A stretch of DNA of 64,000 nt from Achromobacter anxifer (GCF_903652925.1 NZ_CAHLAR010000003.1:124001-188000), one strand, 5' to 3'. Shown: positions 17,567 through 27,313, counted from the first letter of the stretch. Numbers and translations: made by a program. The notes: generated by a model not told the origin, from the letters alone.

Positions 17567-18676
17567 TCAGGGGCAGGCCGCGCGGCGGACTTCTGGCTCC
17601 TCATCGCCGACGACAAAGGTGGCGAAGTGGAACACGCCCACCTCATCGTTCTTGACCACATCGACGACTTCGCCGGCCAGTGTCTGCATCACCGACATCC
17701 CCTCAGGCACGTCGGCCTGGCCATCGCGCTTGGCGGCCTGACCGTTCCAGGGGCTCAGCACCAGCACGCCGGGAAACGGTTCGCGCTCATCGCCGCGGCC
17801 GCGGCGCACTGATTTGACCTGGGTGCCGACGGCATAGCTGACACCGCCGAAGCGCGTGGGGCAGGCAAGTTCGGCATCGCTAACGCGCAACAAATGCCGC
17901 GCCTCGTCCAGGTACAGCCTGGGTTCGCTCAGGGGCAGCCCGAACACCTTGACCGCCACCGGGTCCTTGACCTCGATGCGCCAACGGTCCGGATCGCGCG
18001 CACCGTCGGTATAGACCGTGCCACTGGATTCGTAGACGATGGAGCCGGGCGCGAGCTCCAAGGTTTCGACCCGGTTGCCCGGCCCCAGCACGCACTTGCT
18101 CAGCTGCGTCATGGCGCCGTCGCGCTCCACGTCGAACTCGATGTCCTGCGTGGCCTCGCACTGCCAGCCCCGCACCGTCTGGCTGCCAGCGCCGCGCAGG
18201 ATGACGCTGCGCGGGTAGCGCTCGCGCAGCGCATAGGTTTCGCTGTCGTAGTCGGTGCCCAGAAAACGCCGCACGCTCGTCGCCATGGCTCCGTACATGG
18301 CCACGGGCTGCGGAAACTCCGCCTCAATATAGGTTTCCAGTTGCCCTTCGTCCTGCAGCTTCAGGCGCGTGCCGGCGGGCATGGCAGTGCCTCCCACCGT
18401 TGTCGTTTCCTGCAGGGTGACATTGCGAGCCGCCTCGGCGCGAGCGCCCTCCCGCTCGATCTGCCAGACCACCGTCTGGACCCAGGCATAGAACGCGAAC
18501 GGCACAGCCAGCACGATGAAAACCAGGGAGGAAGTCTTCCAGTACTTGCGCACCGTGCGGCGCGCGCCGCCGCTGGCGACGAGGACCACGGCCCAGGCCA
18601 GCAGCGCCAGGCCTGCAAGAAAACCCAGGGAAACGAAGATGTAAAAGCCGGCGGAAGGCAGTGCTATCGGAATCAT
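17567..18676 (-). CDS. Unknown membrane-anchored protein
   Basis: A 369-residue protein I do not recognise. Two hydrophobic segments lie at the N-terminus (about residues 6-36 and 48-68), followed by a soluble domain rich in beta-strand-like stretches, with scattered Cys in WQCEATQDIEF, LSKCVLGPG and ELACPTRFGG. By hydropathy the soluble part is probably periplasmic. No good ribosome-binding site precedes the ATG, and a TTG seven codons upstream is an alternative. It is convergent with the DUF2214 gene and lies downstream of the gltA terminator. Confidence 0.6.
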   Translation of the reverse strand: MIPIALPSAGFYIFVSLGFLAGLALLAWAVVLVASGGARRTVRKYWKTSSLVFIVLAVPFAFYAWVQTVVWQIEREGARAEAARNVTLQETTTVGGTAMPAGTRLKLQDEGQLETYIEAEFPQPVAMYGAMATSVRRFLGTDYDSETYALRERYPRSVILRGAGSQTVRGWQCEATQDIEFDVERDGAMTQLSKCVLGPGNRVETLELAPGSIVYESSGTVYTDGARDPDRWRIEVKDPVAVKVFGLPLSEPRLYLDEARHLLRVSDAELACPTRFGGVSYAVGTQVKSVRRGRGDEREPFPGVLVLSPWNGQAAKRDGQADVPEGMSVMQTLAGEVVDVVKNDEVGVFHFATFVVGDEEPEVRRAACP

Positions 18677-18732
18677 GGCAAGGATGGTACACGCCAAACC
18701 GCCCCGCCGCGGCCGCAGGACGAGCCGACAAC

Positions 18733-18755
18733 AAAAAACCGCCCGAAGGCGGTTT
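18733..18755 (-). terminator. Intrinsic terminator after gltA
   Basis: On the minus strand AAACCGCC, loop TTCG, GGCGGTTT is followed by more T residues, 23 bp beyond the gltA stop. The UUCG tetraloop with a U-tail makes this a confident call. Confidence 0.9.
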
Positions 18756-18777
18756 CTTGTTCAAGCCAGGCTGCGTA

Positions 18778-20088
18778 TCAACGCTTGTCCATCGGGGGCA
18801 CGTCGCGCGTGACCGAACCGGTGAACAGCTGACGCGGACGGCCGATCTTGTAATCGGGATCCGACAACATTTCGTTCCACTGGGCAATCCAGCCCACCGT
18901 GCGGGCCAGCGCGAAGATGGCCGTGAACAGCGAGGTCGGGATGCCGATGGCGCGCTGGACGATACCCGAGTAGAAGTCCACGTTCGGGTACAGCTTGCGC
19001 TGCACGAAGTACTGATCCGACAGGGCAATGCGTTCCAGTTCCATGGCCAGCTTGAACAGCGGGTCGTTTTCCAGGCCCAGGGCCGAGAGCACTTCCTTGC
19101 AGGTTTCCTGCATCAGCTTGGCGCGCGGGTCGTAGTTCTTGTAGACGCGGTGGCCAAAGCCCATCAGGCGCACGCCCGAGTTCTTGTCCTTGACCTTCTC
19201 CATGAACTCGCCGACCTTGGCGATGCCGCCGTTGGCTTGCAGTTCTTCCAGCATTTGCAGGCAAGCTTCGTTGGCGCCGCCGTGAGCCGGGCCCCACAGG
19301 CAAGCCACGCCAGCCGAGATGGCGGCGAACGGGTTGGTGCCCGACGAGCCGCACAGGCGGACGGTCGAGGTCGAAGCGTTCTGCTCGTGGTCGGCGTGCA
19401 GGATGAAGATGCGGTCGAGCGCGCGCTCGACGACTTCGTTCACCTTGTAGTCTTCGCACGGCGTGGCGAACATCATGCGCAGGAAGTTGCCCGTGTAGGA
19501 CAGGTTGTTCTGCGGGTAGATGAAGGGCTGGCCTTGCGAGTACTTATAGGCCATCGCGACCAGCGTCGGCATCTTGGCGATCAGGCGGATGGCCGAGATA
19601 TGGCGATGCTGCGGGTTCGTGATGTCGGTGGAGTCGTGGTAGAACGCGGACAGCGCGCCGACCAGGCCCGTCAGAACGGCCATCGGGTGCGCATCGCGGC
19701 GGAAGCCGCGCAGGAAGAAGTGCAGCTGCTCGTTCACCATCGTGTGATGGGTCACTTGCGAATCGAAATCGGCCTTCTGGTCCTTGTTGGGCAGTTCGCC
19801 GTTCAGGATCAGGTAGCAGATGTCCATGAAGTCGCAGTTCACGGCCAGCTGCTCGATGGGGTAGCCGCGGTACAGCAGTTCACCCTTGTCGCCGTCGATG
19901 TACGTGATGCCCGATTCGCAGGCGGCGGTGGACATGAAGCCGGGGTCAAACGTGAACATGCCCGTCTGGCCATACAGCTTACGGATGTCGATCACATCCG
20001 GACCAACCGTACCCTTGTAAACGGGGAACTCGATAGGGGCGCTGCCATCCGAGAAGGATAGCGTGGCTTTTTTGTCAGACAGGTTCAT
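18778..20088 (-). CDS. gltA: Citrate synthase
   Basis: Type II (hexameric) citrate synthase, 436 residues, condensing acetyl-CoA and oxaloacetate. Conserved motifs include [31 protein letters not shown] and [15 protein letters not shown] with the catalytic Asp. The start is the second of two close ATGs: AGAGGA sits 6 bp before it but abuts the first. It is the distal gene of the sdh cluster on the same strand, 19 bp after sdhE, and ends at a strong terminator. Confidence 0.97.
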   Translation of the reverse strand: MNLSDKKATLSFSDGSAPIEFPVYKGTVGPDVIDIRKLYGQTGMFTFDPGFMSTAACESGITYIDGDKGELLYRGYPIEQLAVNCDFMDICYLILNGELPNKDQKADFDSQVTHHTMVNEQLHFFLRGFRRDAHPMAVLTGLVGALSAFYHDSTDITNPQHRHISAIRLIAKMPTLVAMAYKYSQGQPFIYPQNNLSYTGNFLRMMFATPCEDYKVNEVVERALDRIFILHADHEQNASTSTVRLCGSSGTNPFAAISAGVACLWGPAHGGANEACLQMLEELQANGGIAKVGEFMEKVKDKNSGVRLMGFGHRVYKNYDPRAKLMQETCKEVLSALGLENDPLFKLAMELERIALSDQYFVQRKLYPNVDFYSGIVQRAIGIPTSLFTAIFALARTVGWIAQWNEMLSDPDYKIGRPRQLFTGSVTRDVPPMDKR

Positions 20089-20107
20089 GTTCATTCCTCT
20101 CAATTAA

Positions 20108-20368
20108 TCAGAGCGCGCGCATCTGGCCAATGATGCTCCGAAGCCTGGGCGTGTCCAGCGCGCCTTCAAGCTCTTTGCGGGCCAGCAGCAGATCGAGAAG
20201 GTCGTTGTCGCCCATCTCGAAAAGCTGCGTCAATGCGGCCACGTCATCATCGGTCAGTTCGCCCTCATGGGCGTCCAGATACCGGGTGATGATCAAGTCG
20301 TTTTCGAGCAAGCCGCGGCGCGCCCGCCAACGCAGACGTGCCCGCTCCAATTCAGTTAGCCTGCTCAT
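20108..20368 (-). CDS. sdhE: Succinate dehydrogenase flavinylation/assembly factor SdhE
   Basis: An 86-residue SdhE/Sdh5-family protein that promotes covalent FAD attachment to SdhA. The RRGLLENDLII segment holds the RGxxE motif (Arg-Gly-Leu-Leu-Glu) required for function, followed by a short helical body rich in Leu and Asp. The start has GGTG upstream; an open extension of 11 codons is not family-like. It lies between sdhB and gltA, which is the classical betaproteobacterial position. The 148-bp gap to sdhB holds a hairpin element. Confidence 0.93.
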   Translation of the reverse strand: MSRLTELERARLRWRARRGLLENDLIITRYLDAHEGELTDDDVAALTQLFEMGDNDLLDLLLARKELEGALDTPRLRSIIGQMRAL

Positions 20369-20400
20369 TCTTACACCTAATAAAACGCCCCCACGCCGCA

Positions 20401-20476
20401 CCCGCTACGCGGGCTTGCTGCCCCCCGAGGGGGCATTTTTGCCTTGGGACGGCCCGGCGGCGGAAACCCACCGCCG
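20401..20476. repeat. Composite hairpin element within the sdh operon
   Basis: Three stems in a row: CCCGC/GCGGG (20401-20413), TGCCCCC/GGGGGCA followed by TTTTT on the plus strand (20419-20440), and CGGCGG/CCGCCG (20455-20476). The plus-strand terminator geometry points against the sdh genes. From general familiarity, similar GC-rich modules recur between genes of Alcaligenaceae, so this may be a dispersed element; copy number was not checked. Confidence 0.55.
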
Positions 20477-20516
20477 GAGGCAAAACGCGCTTAATTAAAA
20501 CCAGACCGTATTACAA

Positions 20517-21233
20517 CTAGACCGTACGGCGAACCATCAGTTCCTTGATCTTGCCGATCGCCTTGGTCGGGTTCAGTCCCTTGGGACAGACGTCGACGCA
20601 ATTCATGATGGTGTGGCAACGGAACAGGCGGTACGGATCGTCCAGGTTGTCGAGACGGCTGCCGGTGGCTTCGTCGCGGCTGTCGGCGATGAAGCGGTAG
20701 GCTTGCAGCAGGCCGGCCGGGCCGACGAACTTGTCCGGGTTCCACCAGAACGACGGGCAGGAAGTGGAACAGCACGCGCACAGGATGCACTCGTACAGGC
20801 CATCCAGCTCTTCGCGCGCCTCGGGCGACTGCAGGCGTTCCTTTTCAGGCGGCGGCGTGTCGTTGATGAGGTACGGGCGGATCGAGTGGTACTGGTTGAA
20901 GAAGTGCGTCATGTCCACGATCAGGTCGCGGATGACGGGCAGGCCCGGCAGCGGACGCAGAACGATGGGTTCCTTCAGTTCGCGCAGGTTCGTCGTGCAA
21001 GCCAGACCGTTCTTGCCGTTGATGTTCATGGCATCCGAACCGCACACGCCTTCACGGCACGAGCGGCGCAGGGCCAGGCTGTCATCGACGTCGTTCTTGA
21101 TGCGCACCAGCGCATCGAGCAGCATCTTGTCGGTCGGCTGGAGTTCGACTTCCAGCTTCTGCATGTACGGGCGCTCGTCCTTGTCCGGATCGTAGCGGTA
21201 GATTTCGAACTTGACGATTCTCTTGGTGCTCAT
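20517..21233 (-). CDS. sdhB: Succinate dehydrogenase iron-sulfur subunit
   Basis: The 238-residue electron-transfer subunit of complex II. Three cysteine clusters are visible: CREGVCGSD plus a later Cys (59, 64, 79) for the 2Fe-2S centre, and [12 protein letters not shown] and [17 protein letters not shown] for the 4Fe-4S and 3Fe-4S centres. It is co-directional with sdhA, 18 bp away, in the order sdhC-sdhD-sdhA-sdhB-sdhE-gltA. Confidence 0.97.
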   Translation of the reverse strand: MSTKRIVKFEIYRYDPDKDERPYMQKLEVELQPTDKMLLDALVRIKNDVDDSLALRRSCREGVCGSDAMNINGKNGLACTTNLRELKEPIVLRPLPGLPVIRDLIVDMTHFFNQYHSIRPYLINDTPPPEKERLQSPEAREELDGLYECILCACCSTSCPSFWWNPDKFVGPAGLLQAYRFIADSRDEATGSRLDNLDDPYRLFRCHTIMNCVDVCPKGLNPTKAIGKIKELMVRRTV

Positions 21234-21251
21234 AGTGGGCTCAATCCGGAC

Positions 21252-23018
21252 TTAGAAGGTACGCGCCTTGGGCGGGAAGGACTCGACCGTCAGCGGCTTC
21301 ATCTGCACGGGCTTGTAATCCAGGCGGCTGCCTTCGGAGTACCACAGCGTGTGCTTCAGCCAGTTTTCGTCGTCGCGCGTCGGGTGGTCGTCCAGCGCGT
21401 GCGCGCCGCGGCTTTCGGTGCGGTTGGCGGCCGACTTGATGGTGGCGCGGGCCACTTCGGTCATGTTCGCCAGTTCCAGCGCCTCGACGCGCGCGGTGTT
21501 GAACACCTTGGACTTGTCCTTGAAGTAGATGTTGTCGGCTTGCTTGGCCAGATCTTCGATCTGGGTCACGCCTTCGTTCAGCAGTTCCAGCGTGCGGAAC
21601 ACGCCGCAGTGGCGCTGCATCGAGAAGCGGATGGCGTTGCCGATGTCCTGGGTCTTTTCGCCCGAGGTGCGCGATTCCAGCTTGTTGACGCGGTCGAGCG
21701 AGAATTCGACGGCTTGCTGCGGCACGGGCTGGTGCGCGTGCTGGCGTTCCGGATGCGAATTGACGATGTGGTTGCCGGTGGCGCGACCGAACACGATCAG
21801 GTCCAGCAGCGAGTTGGTGCCCAGGCGGTTGGCGCCGTGCACCGACACCGCGGCGCATTCGCCGATGGCGTACAGGCCGTTGACGATCTTGTTCTCGCCG
21901 TTTTCGCGCGTCAGCACCTGGCCGTGGTAGTTGGCCGGGATGCCGCCCATCTGGTAGTGGATGGTCGGAACGACGGGGATCGGTTCCTTGATCGGATCCA
22001 CGTTGCCGAACTTGATCGCGATTTCGCGGATCGAGGGCAGACGCTTGTTGATCACGTCGGCGCCCAGGTGGTCCAGCTTGAGGACCACGTAGCTGCCGTC
22101 CGGACCGCAACCGCGGCCTTCCTTGATTTCCTGGTCCATCGAGCGGGACACGAAGTCGCGCGGGGCCAGGTCCTTCAGCGTGGGCGCATAGCGCTCCATG
22201 AAGCGTTCGCCATCCTTGTTCAGCAGGATGCCGCCTTCGCCGCGCACGCCTTCCGTGATCAGCACGCCGGCGCCGGCCACGCCGGTCGGGTGGAATTGCC
22301 AGAATTCCATGTCCTGCAGCGGGATGCCCGCGCGGGCGGCCATGCCCAAGCCGTCACCGGTGTTGATGAAGGCATTGGTAGAAGCGGCCCAGATGCGGCC
22401 GGCGCCGCCGGTGGCCAGCACCGTGGTCTTGGCTTCCAGGATGTAGATTTCGCCCGTTTCCATTTCCAGGGCGGTCACGCCCACGACATCGCCCGCTTCG
22501 TTGCGCAGCAGGTCCAGCGCCATCCATTCGACGAAGAACTGGGTGCGCGCGGCGACGTTGCGCTGGTAGAGGGTGTGCAGCAGCGCGTGGCCGGTGCGGT
22601 CGGCAGCGGCACAGGCGCGCTGGACCGGCTTTTCACCGAAGTTGGCGGTGTGGCCGCCGAACGGACGCTGGTAGATGGTGCCGTCGGGGTTGCGGTCGAA
22701 CGGCATGCCGAAGTGCTCGAGCTCGTACACGGCGTTCGGCGCTTCGCGGCACATGAATTCGATGGCGTCCTGGTCGCCCAGCCAGTCCGAACCCTTGACG
22801 GTGTCGTACATGTGCCAGTACCAGTTGTCTTCGCTCATGTTGCCCAGCGAGGCGCTCACGCCGCCCTGCGCCGCAACCGTGTGCGAACGCGTGGGGAACA
22901 CTTTGGACAGCACCGCAACGGACAGGCCCGCTTGGGACAGTTGCAGCGAACAACGCATGCCGGCTCCACCGGCGCCAACGACCACCACATCAAACTGGCG
23001 GCGCGGCAGGGATTTCAT
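21252..23018 (-). CDS. sdhA: Succinate dehydrogenase flavoprotein subunit
   Basis: The 588-residue flavoprotein that oxidises succinate to fumarate. It has the dinucleotide-binding VVVVGAGGAGMRCSLQL (11-27) and the FAD-attachment His46 in RSHTVAAQGGV. HGANRLGTNSLLDL and the Arg-rich catalytic region are intact. The ATG was preferred over an upstream GTG in frame because it gives the standard length and N-terminus. It lies 15 bp after sdhD. Confidence 0.97.
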   Translation of the reverse strand: MKSLPRRQFDVVVVGAGGAGMRCSLQLSQAGLSVAVLSKVFPTRSHTVAAQGGVSASLGNMSEDNWYWHMYDTVKGSDWLGDQDAIEFMCREAPNAVYELEHFGMPFDRNPDGTIYQRPFGGHTANFGEKPVQRACAAADRTGHALLHTLYQRNVAARTQFFVEWMALDLLRNEAGDVVGVTALEMETGEIYILEAKTTVLATGGAGRIWAASTNAFINTGDGLGMAARAGIPLQDMEFWQFHPTGVAGAGVLITEGVRGEGGILLNKDGERFMERYAPTLKDLAPRDFVSRSMDQEIKEGRGCGPDGSYVVLKLDHLGADVINKRLPSIREIAIKFGNVDPIKEPIPVVPTIHYQMGGIPANYHGQVLTRENGENKIVNGLYAIGECAAVSVHGANRLGTNSLLDLIVFGRATGNHIVNSHPERQHAHQPVPQQAVEFSLDRVNKLESRTSGEKTQDIGNAIRFSMQRHCGVFRTLELLNEGVTQIEDLAKQADNIYFKDKSKVFNTARVEALELANMTEVARATIKSAANRTESRGAHALDDHPTRDDENWLKHTLWYSEGSRLDYKPVQMKPLTVESFPPKARTF

Positions 23019-23033
23019 GACAGAGACCACGGC

Positions 23034-23417
23034 TTAAATGCTCCAGAGGATTTGCGCGAAGTAAACGACCGAACCGACCAGCCAGAGGATCGTCAGCACT
23101 TGCAGCAGCAGGCGCACGCCCACCGACTTGACGTAGTCCATCCAGATGTCGCGCACGCCAATCCAGGCGTGCCAGGCCAGCGCAATGAATGCAAGGGTGG
23201 CCAGGATCTGGCCAACCGGAAGAACGCCCACGTAGAAGTTGAACAGCGCGGTCCAGTGTTCGTACGTGAAGGCCGGCATCATCAGGATGCCGATGAGCAG
23301 CACCAGCGTGTACACGGCCATGATGACGGCGGTGATGCGCTGGATGATGAAATCCATGACGCCGTAATGGGCGCCCACGACCAGACGCTTGGGTCCGTAG
23401 TTTTTGACGTCGGCCAT
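23034..23417 (-). CDS. sdhD: Succinate dehydrogenase membrane anchor subunit
   Basis: A 127-residue protein with three transmembrane helices and the WHAWIGVRDIWMDYV motif that contributes to quinone and heme binding in SdhD. Its start overlaps the sdhC stop (TAATG), which indicates translational coupling. It anchors SdhAB to the inner membrane. Confidence 0.94.
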   Translation of the reverse strand: MADVKNYGPKRLVVGAHYGVMDFIIQRITAVIMAVYTLVLLIGILMMPAFTYEHWTALFNFYVGVLPVGQILATLAFIALAWHAWIGVRDIWMDYVKSVGVRLLLQVLTILWLVGSVVYFAQILWSI

Positions 23418-23830
23418 TACAGCACTCCGAACAGTTTGAGAGCGAACACCAGGGTCAGCGCCAGGCTCACCCCGAAAACCACGCCGGCGCTCTTCCTGGC
23501 CGACAGCTTGTCGATGCCGATGTGCAGATCCAGCAGCAGGTAGCGGATGCCGGCACAGAAGTGATGCAGATAGCCCCAGACCAGGACCAGAAACACGAGC
23601 TTGACTATCGGGTTGCCGGCGTACGCGGCCACGGCGGCGAACGTCTGCGGCGCGGCCACGCTGGCCGCGAACAGCGGCAGGATGACCAAGGGAAGACAGA
23701 GGAACAGCAGCGCGCCGCTGACGCGGTGCAGAATGGACAGCTTGCCGGCCAGGGGCAGGCGGTAGCTGGCGAGTTGCGCAATACCAATATTGCGAAACTG
23801 CGGACGTGGCTTGGCAGCGGTGTCGGACAT
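23417..23830 (-). CDS. sdhC: Succinate dehydrogenase cytochrome b556 subunit
   Basis: A 137-residue, three-helix subunit. LSILHRVSGALLF (31-43) with His35-Arg36 and GYLHHFCAGIRYLLLDLH (His89-His90) are the family's quinone/heme motifs. It is the first gene of the sdh operon. The promoter should lie in the 121 bp between it and the upstream GntR gene, but no near-consensus promoter is evident there. Confidence 0.95.
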   Translation of the reverse strand: MSDTAAKPRPQFRNIGIAQLASYRLPLAGKLSILHRVSGALLFLCLPLVILPLFAASVAAPQTFAAVAAYAGNPIVKLVFLVLVWGYLHHFCAGIRYLLLDLHIGIDKLSARKSAGVVFGVSLALTLVFALKLFGVL

Positions 23831-23951
23831 GACGGCCTCGGTGTTTCGGAACTAGGGAATCGTTACGACGAAAATGTCGTGGCCCTTGCGGGCAAACACG
23901 CTATTTTCGCCCAGAGATAGGGTCGGTATCAAATCGTAGGTAAAAAGCTCA

Positions 23952-24752
23952 TCAATTCAGACTATTGCGGTAGTGGTATCGATCGGTCAAGTACAAACCC
24001 CGGCGGATTTCCATGGGGCGGTCACCATACGTATAAGACACTCGATCCACCTGCAACAACGGCGTTCCGGGGGGAACATTAAGCAGCGGACAGACCTCGG
24101 CCGGCGCGAGCACCGCGCGCAGCTTTTCGTCCGCGCGCACCATGCTCACGCCGAATTCGGATTCGAACAGGCCATAGAGCGGCGCCTTGTTGGCGCTCAG
24201 CAGCTCCAGGGTCAGTCCACGGAAAATGGAACCGGGCAGCCAGATGTCGTCCACCACGGTGGGGGCATGCCCGAGGGAAAGAAGGCGGCGGATCATGATG
24301 ACGGTCTCGCCAACGCGCAGGTCCAGGGCGCGCGCGATCTCGGCGGGCGCCCTCAGGCGCCGGCATTCCAGTATGCGGCTTTCCGCCCGGCCGGCCTCGC
24401 CTTCGTCGTCGGCGGCCAGGCGCAGGAAGCGGTAGCGCACGCGCGCTTCATGGTGGGTGGCGACAAAAGTGCCCTTGCCCTGGCGGCGCAGCAGCATGTG
24501 CTCGGCGGCCAGCTCGTCGACCGCCTTGCGCACCGTGCCCTGGCTTACCTGGAAACGGGCGGCCAGATCGATTTCGCTGGGGATGAGCTCGCCGGGCTTC
24601 CATTCGCCGCGTTCCAGGCTCTGGACAAGCAGATCCTTGATTTGGCGGTAGAGCGGACTGAAAGCGGCCCCCTCGCCCGCCGGACGGGCGGCGCGAATGC
24701 GTAAGGAGGTTTCGGGCCGGGGCTCTGCCATGGATCTTTTTGATTGAGTCAT
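23952..24752 (-). CDS. GntR/HutC-family regulator with UTRA domain
   Basis: A 266-residue transcription factor. A GntR winged helix (about 33-98, with PLYRQIKDLLVQSLERGEW and QGTVRKAVDELAAEHMLLR) is followed by a UTRA ligand-binding domain (about 115-255). It sits between sdhC (same strand) and mdh (divergent), so control of the TCA genes by a cycle intermediate is a reasonable inference. A TCTTATATAAGA palindrome in the divergent region could be its operator. Confidence 0.85.
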   Translation of the reverse strand: MTQSKRSMAEPRPETSLRIRAARPAGEGAAFSPLYRQIKDLLVQSLERGEWKPGELIPSEIDLAARFQVSQGTVRKAVDELAAEHMLLRRQGKGTFVATHHEARVRYRFLRLAADDEGEAGRAESRILECRRLRAPAEIARALDLRVGETVIMIRRLLSLGHAPTVVDDIWLPGSIFRGLTLELLSANKAPLYGLFESEFGVSMVRADEKLRAVLAPAEVCPLLNVPPGTPLLQVDRVSYTYGDRPMEIRRGLYLTDRYHYRNSLN

Positions 24753-24920
24753 GTTTATCCGGGGGAACGGGAAAGCGACACAAAGGCAGCGTACCCATCC
24801 GCAATGCGCTGCCGCCGGTCTTCTGGCTTGATACAGGCGCGCAGCCGAACCGGGCTGCGGCGCATTCGAATAAACGCTCTATTGTGGCATATCGGCCGGG
24901 AAACTGTCCAACGTCTTATG

Positions 24921-24932
24921 TCTTATATAAGA
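24921..24932. promoter_or_regulatory. Candidate GntR operator between the regulator and mdh
   Basis: TCTTATATAAGA is a perfect 12-bp palindrome, preceded one base earlier by another TCTTAT half-site (24914-24919). It lies 11 bp upstream of the putative mdh -35 element and in the leader of the divergent GntR gene. The 332-bp divergent gap holds no gene. Confidence 0.55.
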
Positions 24933-24943
24933 TAGAAGAGCAA

Positions 24944-24972
24944 TTGACGCATACGTAAATTCGATCTAGGAT
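24944..24972 (+). promoter_or_regulatory. Putative sigma70 promoter of mdh
   Basis: TTGACG, 17 bp, TAGGAT. The -35 is near-consensus and the -10 matches four of six positions. It lies about 110 bp upstream of the mdh start, next to the palindrome described separately. Confidence 0.5.
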
Positions 24973-25084
24973 TCAACGCTGCCCCGGGCCCCGCGCCCGC
25001 TGTCGCGCCCGCGTTGATTTTCACGCCCAACGATTACACTGATTGGTGAGATTTTTTCTCGCCAAACCATTACGGAGAACGTCC

Positions 25085-26074
25085 ATGTCCAAGCCTGCCT
25101 TGCGTGTCGCCGTCACCGGCGCCGCCGGCCAAATCGGTTACGCACTGCTATTCCGCATCGCCTCGGGCGAAATGCTGGGTAAAGATCAACCCGTCATCCT
25201 GCAACTGCTGGAAATCCCCGACGAGAAAGCGCAAAAGGCCCTGAAGGGCGTCATCATGGAACTGGATGACTGCGCCTTCCCGCTGCTGCAAGAAGTCACC
25301 GCCCACAGCGACCCGCGCACCGCCTTCAAGGACGCCGACGTGGCCCTGCTGGTTGGCGCCCGTCCGCGCGGCCCCGGCATGGAGCGCAAGGACCTGCTGT
25401 CCGTCAACGCCCAGATCTTCACGGCCCAGGGCAAGGCCCTGAACGACGTCGCCAGCCGCAACGTCAAGGTCCTGGTCGTGGGCAACCCGGCCAACACCAA
25501 CGCCTACATTGCCATGAAGTCGGCGCCGGACCTGCCCGCCAAGAACTTCACCGCCATGCTGCGCCTGGACCACAACCGCGCCCTGTCGCAACTGTCCGCC
25601 AAGTCGGGCAAGCCGGTCGCCGCGATTGAAAAGCTGGTCGTGTGGGGCAACCACTCGCCCACGATGTACCCCGACTACCGCTTCGCCACCGTCGGCGGCG
25701 AATCGCTGTCCAAGCTGATCAACGACGACGCCTGGAACCGCGACACGTTCATCCCCACCGTGGGCAAGCGCGGCGCCGCCATCATCGAAGCCCGCGGCCT
25801 GTCCTCGGCCGCTTCGGCCGCCAACGCCGCCATCGACCACGTCCGTGACTGGGTCCTGGGCAGCAACGGCAAGTGGGTCACGATGGGCATCCCGTCGGAC
25901 GGCTCCTACGGCATCCCCGAAGGCATCATCTACGGCGTGCCGGTCACGACCGAAAACGGCGAATACAAGCGCATCGAAGGCCTGGAAATCGACGCCTTCT
26001 CGCGCGAGCGCCTGGACTTCACGCTGAAAGAGCTCCTCGAAGAGCGCGACGGCGTCAAGGACCTGCTGAAGTAA
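25085..26074 (+). CDS. mdh: Malate dehydrogenase
   Basis: NAD-dependent malate/oxaloacetate interconversion; 329 residues. NAD-binding [12 protein letters not shown] (11-22), the mobile-loop arginines in [13 protein letters not shown] (91-103), Asp162-His163 in RLDHNRAL and catalytic His190 in WGNHSPTM are all present. The start follows a GGAGA ribosome-binding site; the longer open frame upstream is not family-like. It is divergent from the GntR/UTRA gene and ends at a 12-bp hairpin. Confidence 0.97.
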   Translation: MSKPALRVAVTGAAGQIGYALLFRIASGEMLGKDQPVILQLLEIPDEKAQKALKGVIMELDDCAFPLLQEVTAHSDPRTAFKDADVALLVGARPRGPGMERKDLLSVNAQIFTAQGKALNDVASRNVKVLVVGNPANTNAYIAMKSAPDLPAKNFTAMLRLDHNRALSQLSAKSGKPVAAIEKLVVWGNHSPTMYPDYRFATVGGESLSKLINDDAWNRDTFIPTVGKRGAAIIEARGLSSAASAANAAIDHVRDWVLGSNGKWVTMGIPSDGSYGIPEGIIYGVPVTTENGEYKRIEGLEIDAFSRERLDFTLKELLEERDGVKDLLK

Positions 26075-26090
26075 GCAGCGCATGAGTAAA

Positions 26091-26120
26091 GAATTGGGCC
26101 CGTTTGCGCGGGCCCAATTC
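26091..26120 (+). terminator. Hairpin after mdh
   Basis: GAATTGGGCCCG and CGGGCCCAATTC form a perfect 12-bp stem around a 6-base loop, 16 bp after the mdh stop. No T-run follows, so termination is probable rather than certain. Confidence 0.65.
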
Positions 26121-26137
26121 CTAGGCAAGACCGAAAC

Positions 26138-26193
26138 ATAAACCTGTCCCTTTGCCCCTGCGCAAAGAATTGTCGCGAAGGGGACAGATTTAT
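26138..26193. repeat. REP-like inverted repeat with CTGTCCC / GGGACAG arms
   Basis: ATAAACCTGTCCC (26138-26150) is mirrored by GGGACAGATTTAT (26181-26193), a 13-bp inverted repeat with one mismatch around a 30-base centre. Arms of the GGGGACAGATTTAT type occur in many proteobacteria as dispersed palindromes associated with REP-type transposases (general knowledge). Here it sits between mdh and prpB with no transposase nearby. Confidence 0.55.
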
Positions 26194-26326
26194 TTTCCGG
26201 GCCCGCGGTAAGGTCAGGCGACAGGGCGGGAAGCATCTCGCCCCGGCCGGCAGGCCGCCAGTCCGCAATCCAGTCGTTCCATCCGGGGCTCCCTGAAAAC
26301 ACCCGGTCCAAATACGGAGACCACCC

Positions 26327-27217
26327 ATGTCCAGACCCGAATCCGCCGGCGCCCTCTTCCGCCGCGCGCTCGCCGAAGAAAGCCCCCTGCAGATCATCGG
26401 CGCCATCAACGCCAACCATGCCCTGCTGGCCAAGCGCGCCGGCTACCGCGCCATCTACCTGTCCGGCGGCGGCGTCGCGGCCGGTTCGCTGGGTCTGCCC
26501 GACCTGGGCATCAACACCATGGACGACGTCCTGACCGACGTGCGCCGCATCACCGACGTCTGCGACGTGCCGCTGGTGGTGGACATCGACACCGGCTTCG
26601 GCCCTTCGGCGTTCAACATCGCCCGCAGCGTCAAGAGCCTCATCAAGTTCGGCGCCGCGGCCTGCCACATCGAGGACCAGGTCGGCGCCAAGCGCTGCGG
26701 CCACCGCCCGGGCAAGGAAATCGTCTCGACCGAGGAAATGGCCGACCGAGTCAAGGCCGCCGCCGACGCCCGCACCGACACCGATTTCTACCTGATCGCC
26801 CGCACCGACGCGATCGCCTCGCACGGCGTGGACGCCGCCATCGAGCGCGCGCTGGCCTGCGTGGAAGCGGGCGCCGACGCCATCTTCGCCGAAGCCGCCT
26901 ACGACCTGCCCACCTACGACCGCTTCGTCAAGGCGGTCAAGGTGCCGGTGCTGGCCAACATCACGGAATTCGGCAAGACGCCGCTGTTCTCGGTGGAAGA
27001 GCTGAAGAGCGTGGGCGTGGGCATGGTGCTCTACCCGCTGTCGGCCTTCCGCGCCATGAACAAGGCCGCCGAAGCGGTCTACACCGCGATCCGCCGCGAC
27101 GGCCACCAGAAGAACGTGGTGGACCTGATGCAGACCCGCGAGGAACTGTACGACCGCATCGGCTACCACGAGTTTGAATCCAAGCTGGACGCGCTTTTCC
27201 AGAAGGGCAAAGCGTAA
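26327..27217 (+). CDS. prpB: 2-methylisocitrate lyase
   Basis: The 296-residue enzyme cleaves 2-methylisocitrate to pyruvate and succinate, the last step of the methylcitrate cycle. [14 protein letters not shown] (46-59), the metal-binding DIDTGFG (86-92) and the active-site KRCGH (122-126) are present, which separates it from isocitrate lyase. GGAG precedes the ATG. It starts the prpBCD operon directly downstream of the TCA genes. Confidence 0.96.
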   Translation: MSRPESAGALFRRALAEESPLQIIGAINANHALLAKRAGYRAIYLSGGGVAAGSLGLPDLGINTMDDVLTDVRRITDVCDVPLVVDIDTGFGPSAFNIARSVKSLIKFGAAACHIEDQVGAKRCGHRPGKEIVSTEEMADRVKAAADARTDTDFYLIARTDAIASHGVDAAIERALACVEAGADAIFAEAAYDLPTYDRFVKAVKVPVLANITEFGKTPLFSVEELKSVGVGMVLYPLSAFRAMNKAAEAVYTAIRRDGHQKNVVDLMQTREELYDRIGYHEFESKLDALFQKGKA

Positions 27218-27313
27218 AGCACGCCTGCCGGTTTCCGGCGCCGCGGCAGCCGCCCGGCGCCTTGCATGCCCACCCCATAGCAACGACCAACGCGAAAGGA
27301 AAGGAGTAGACAC

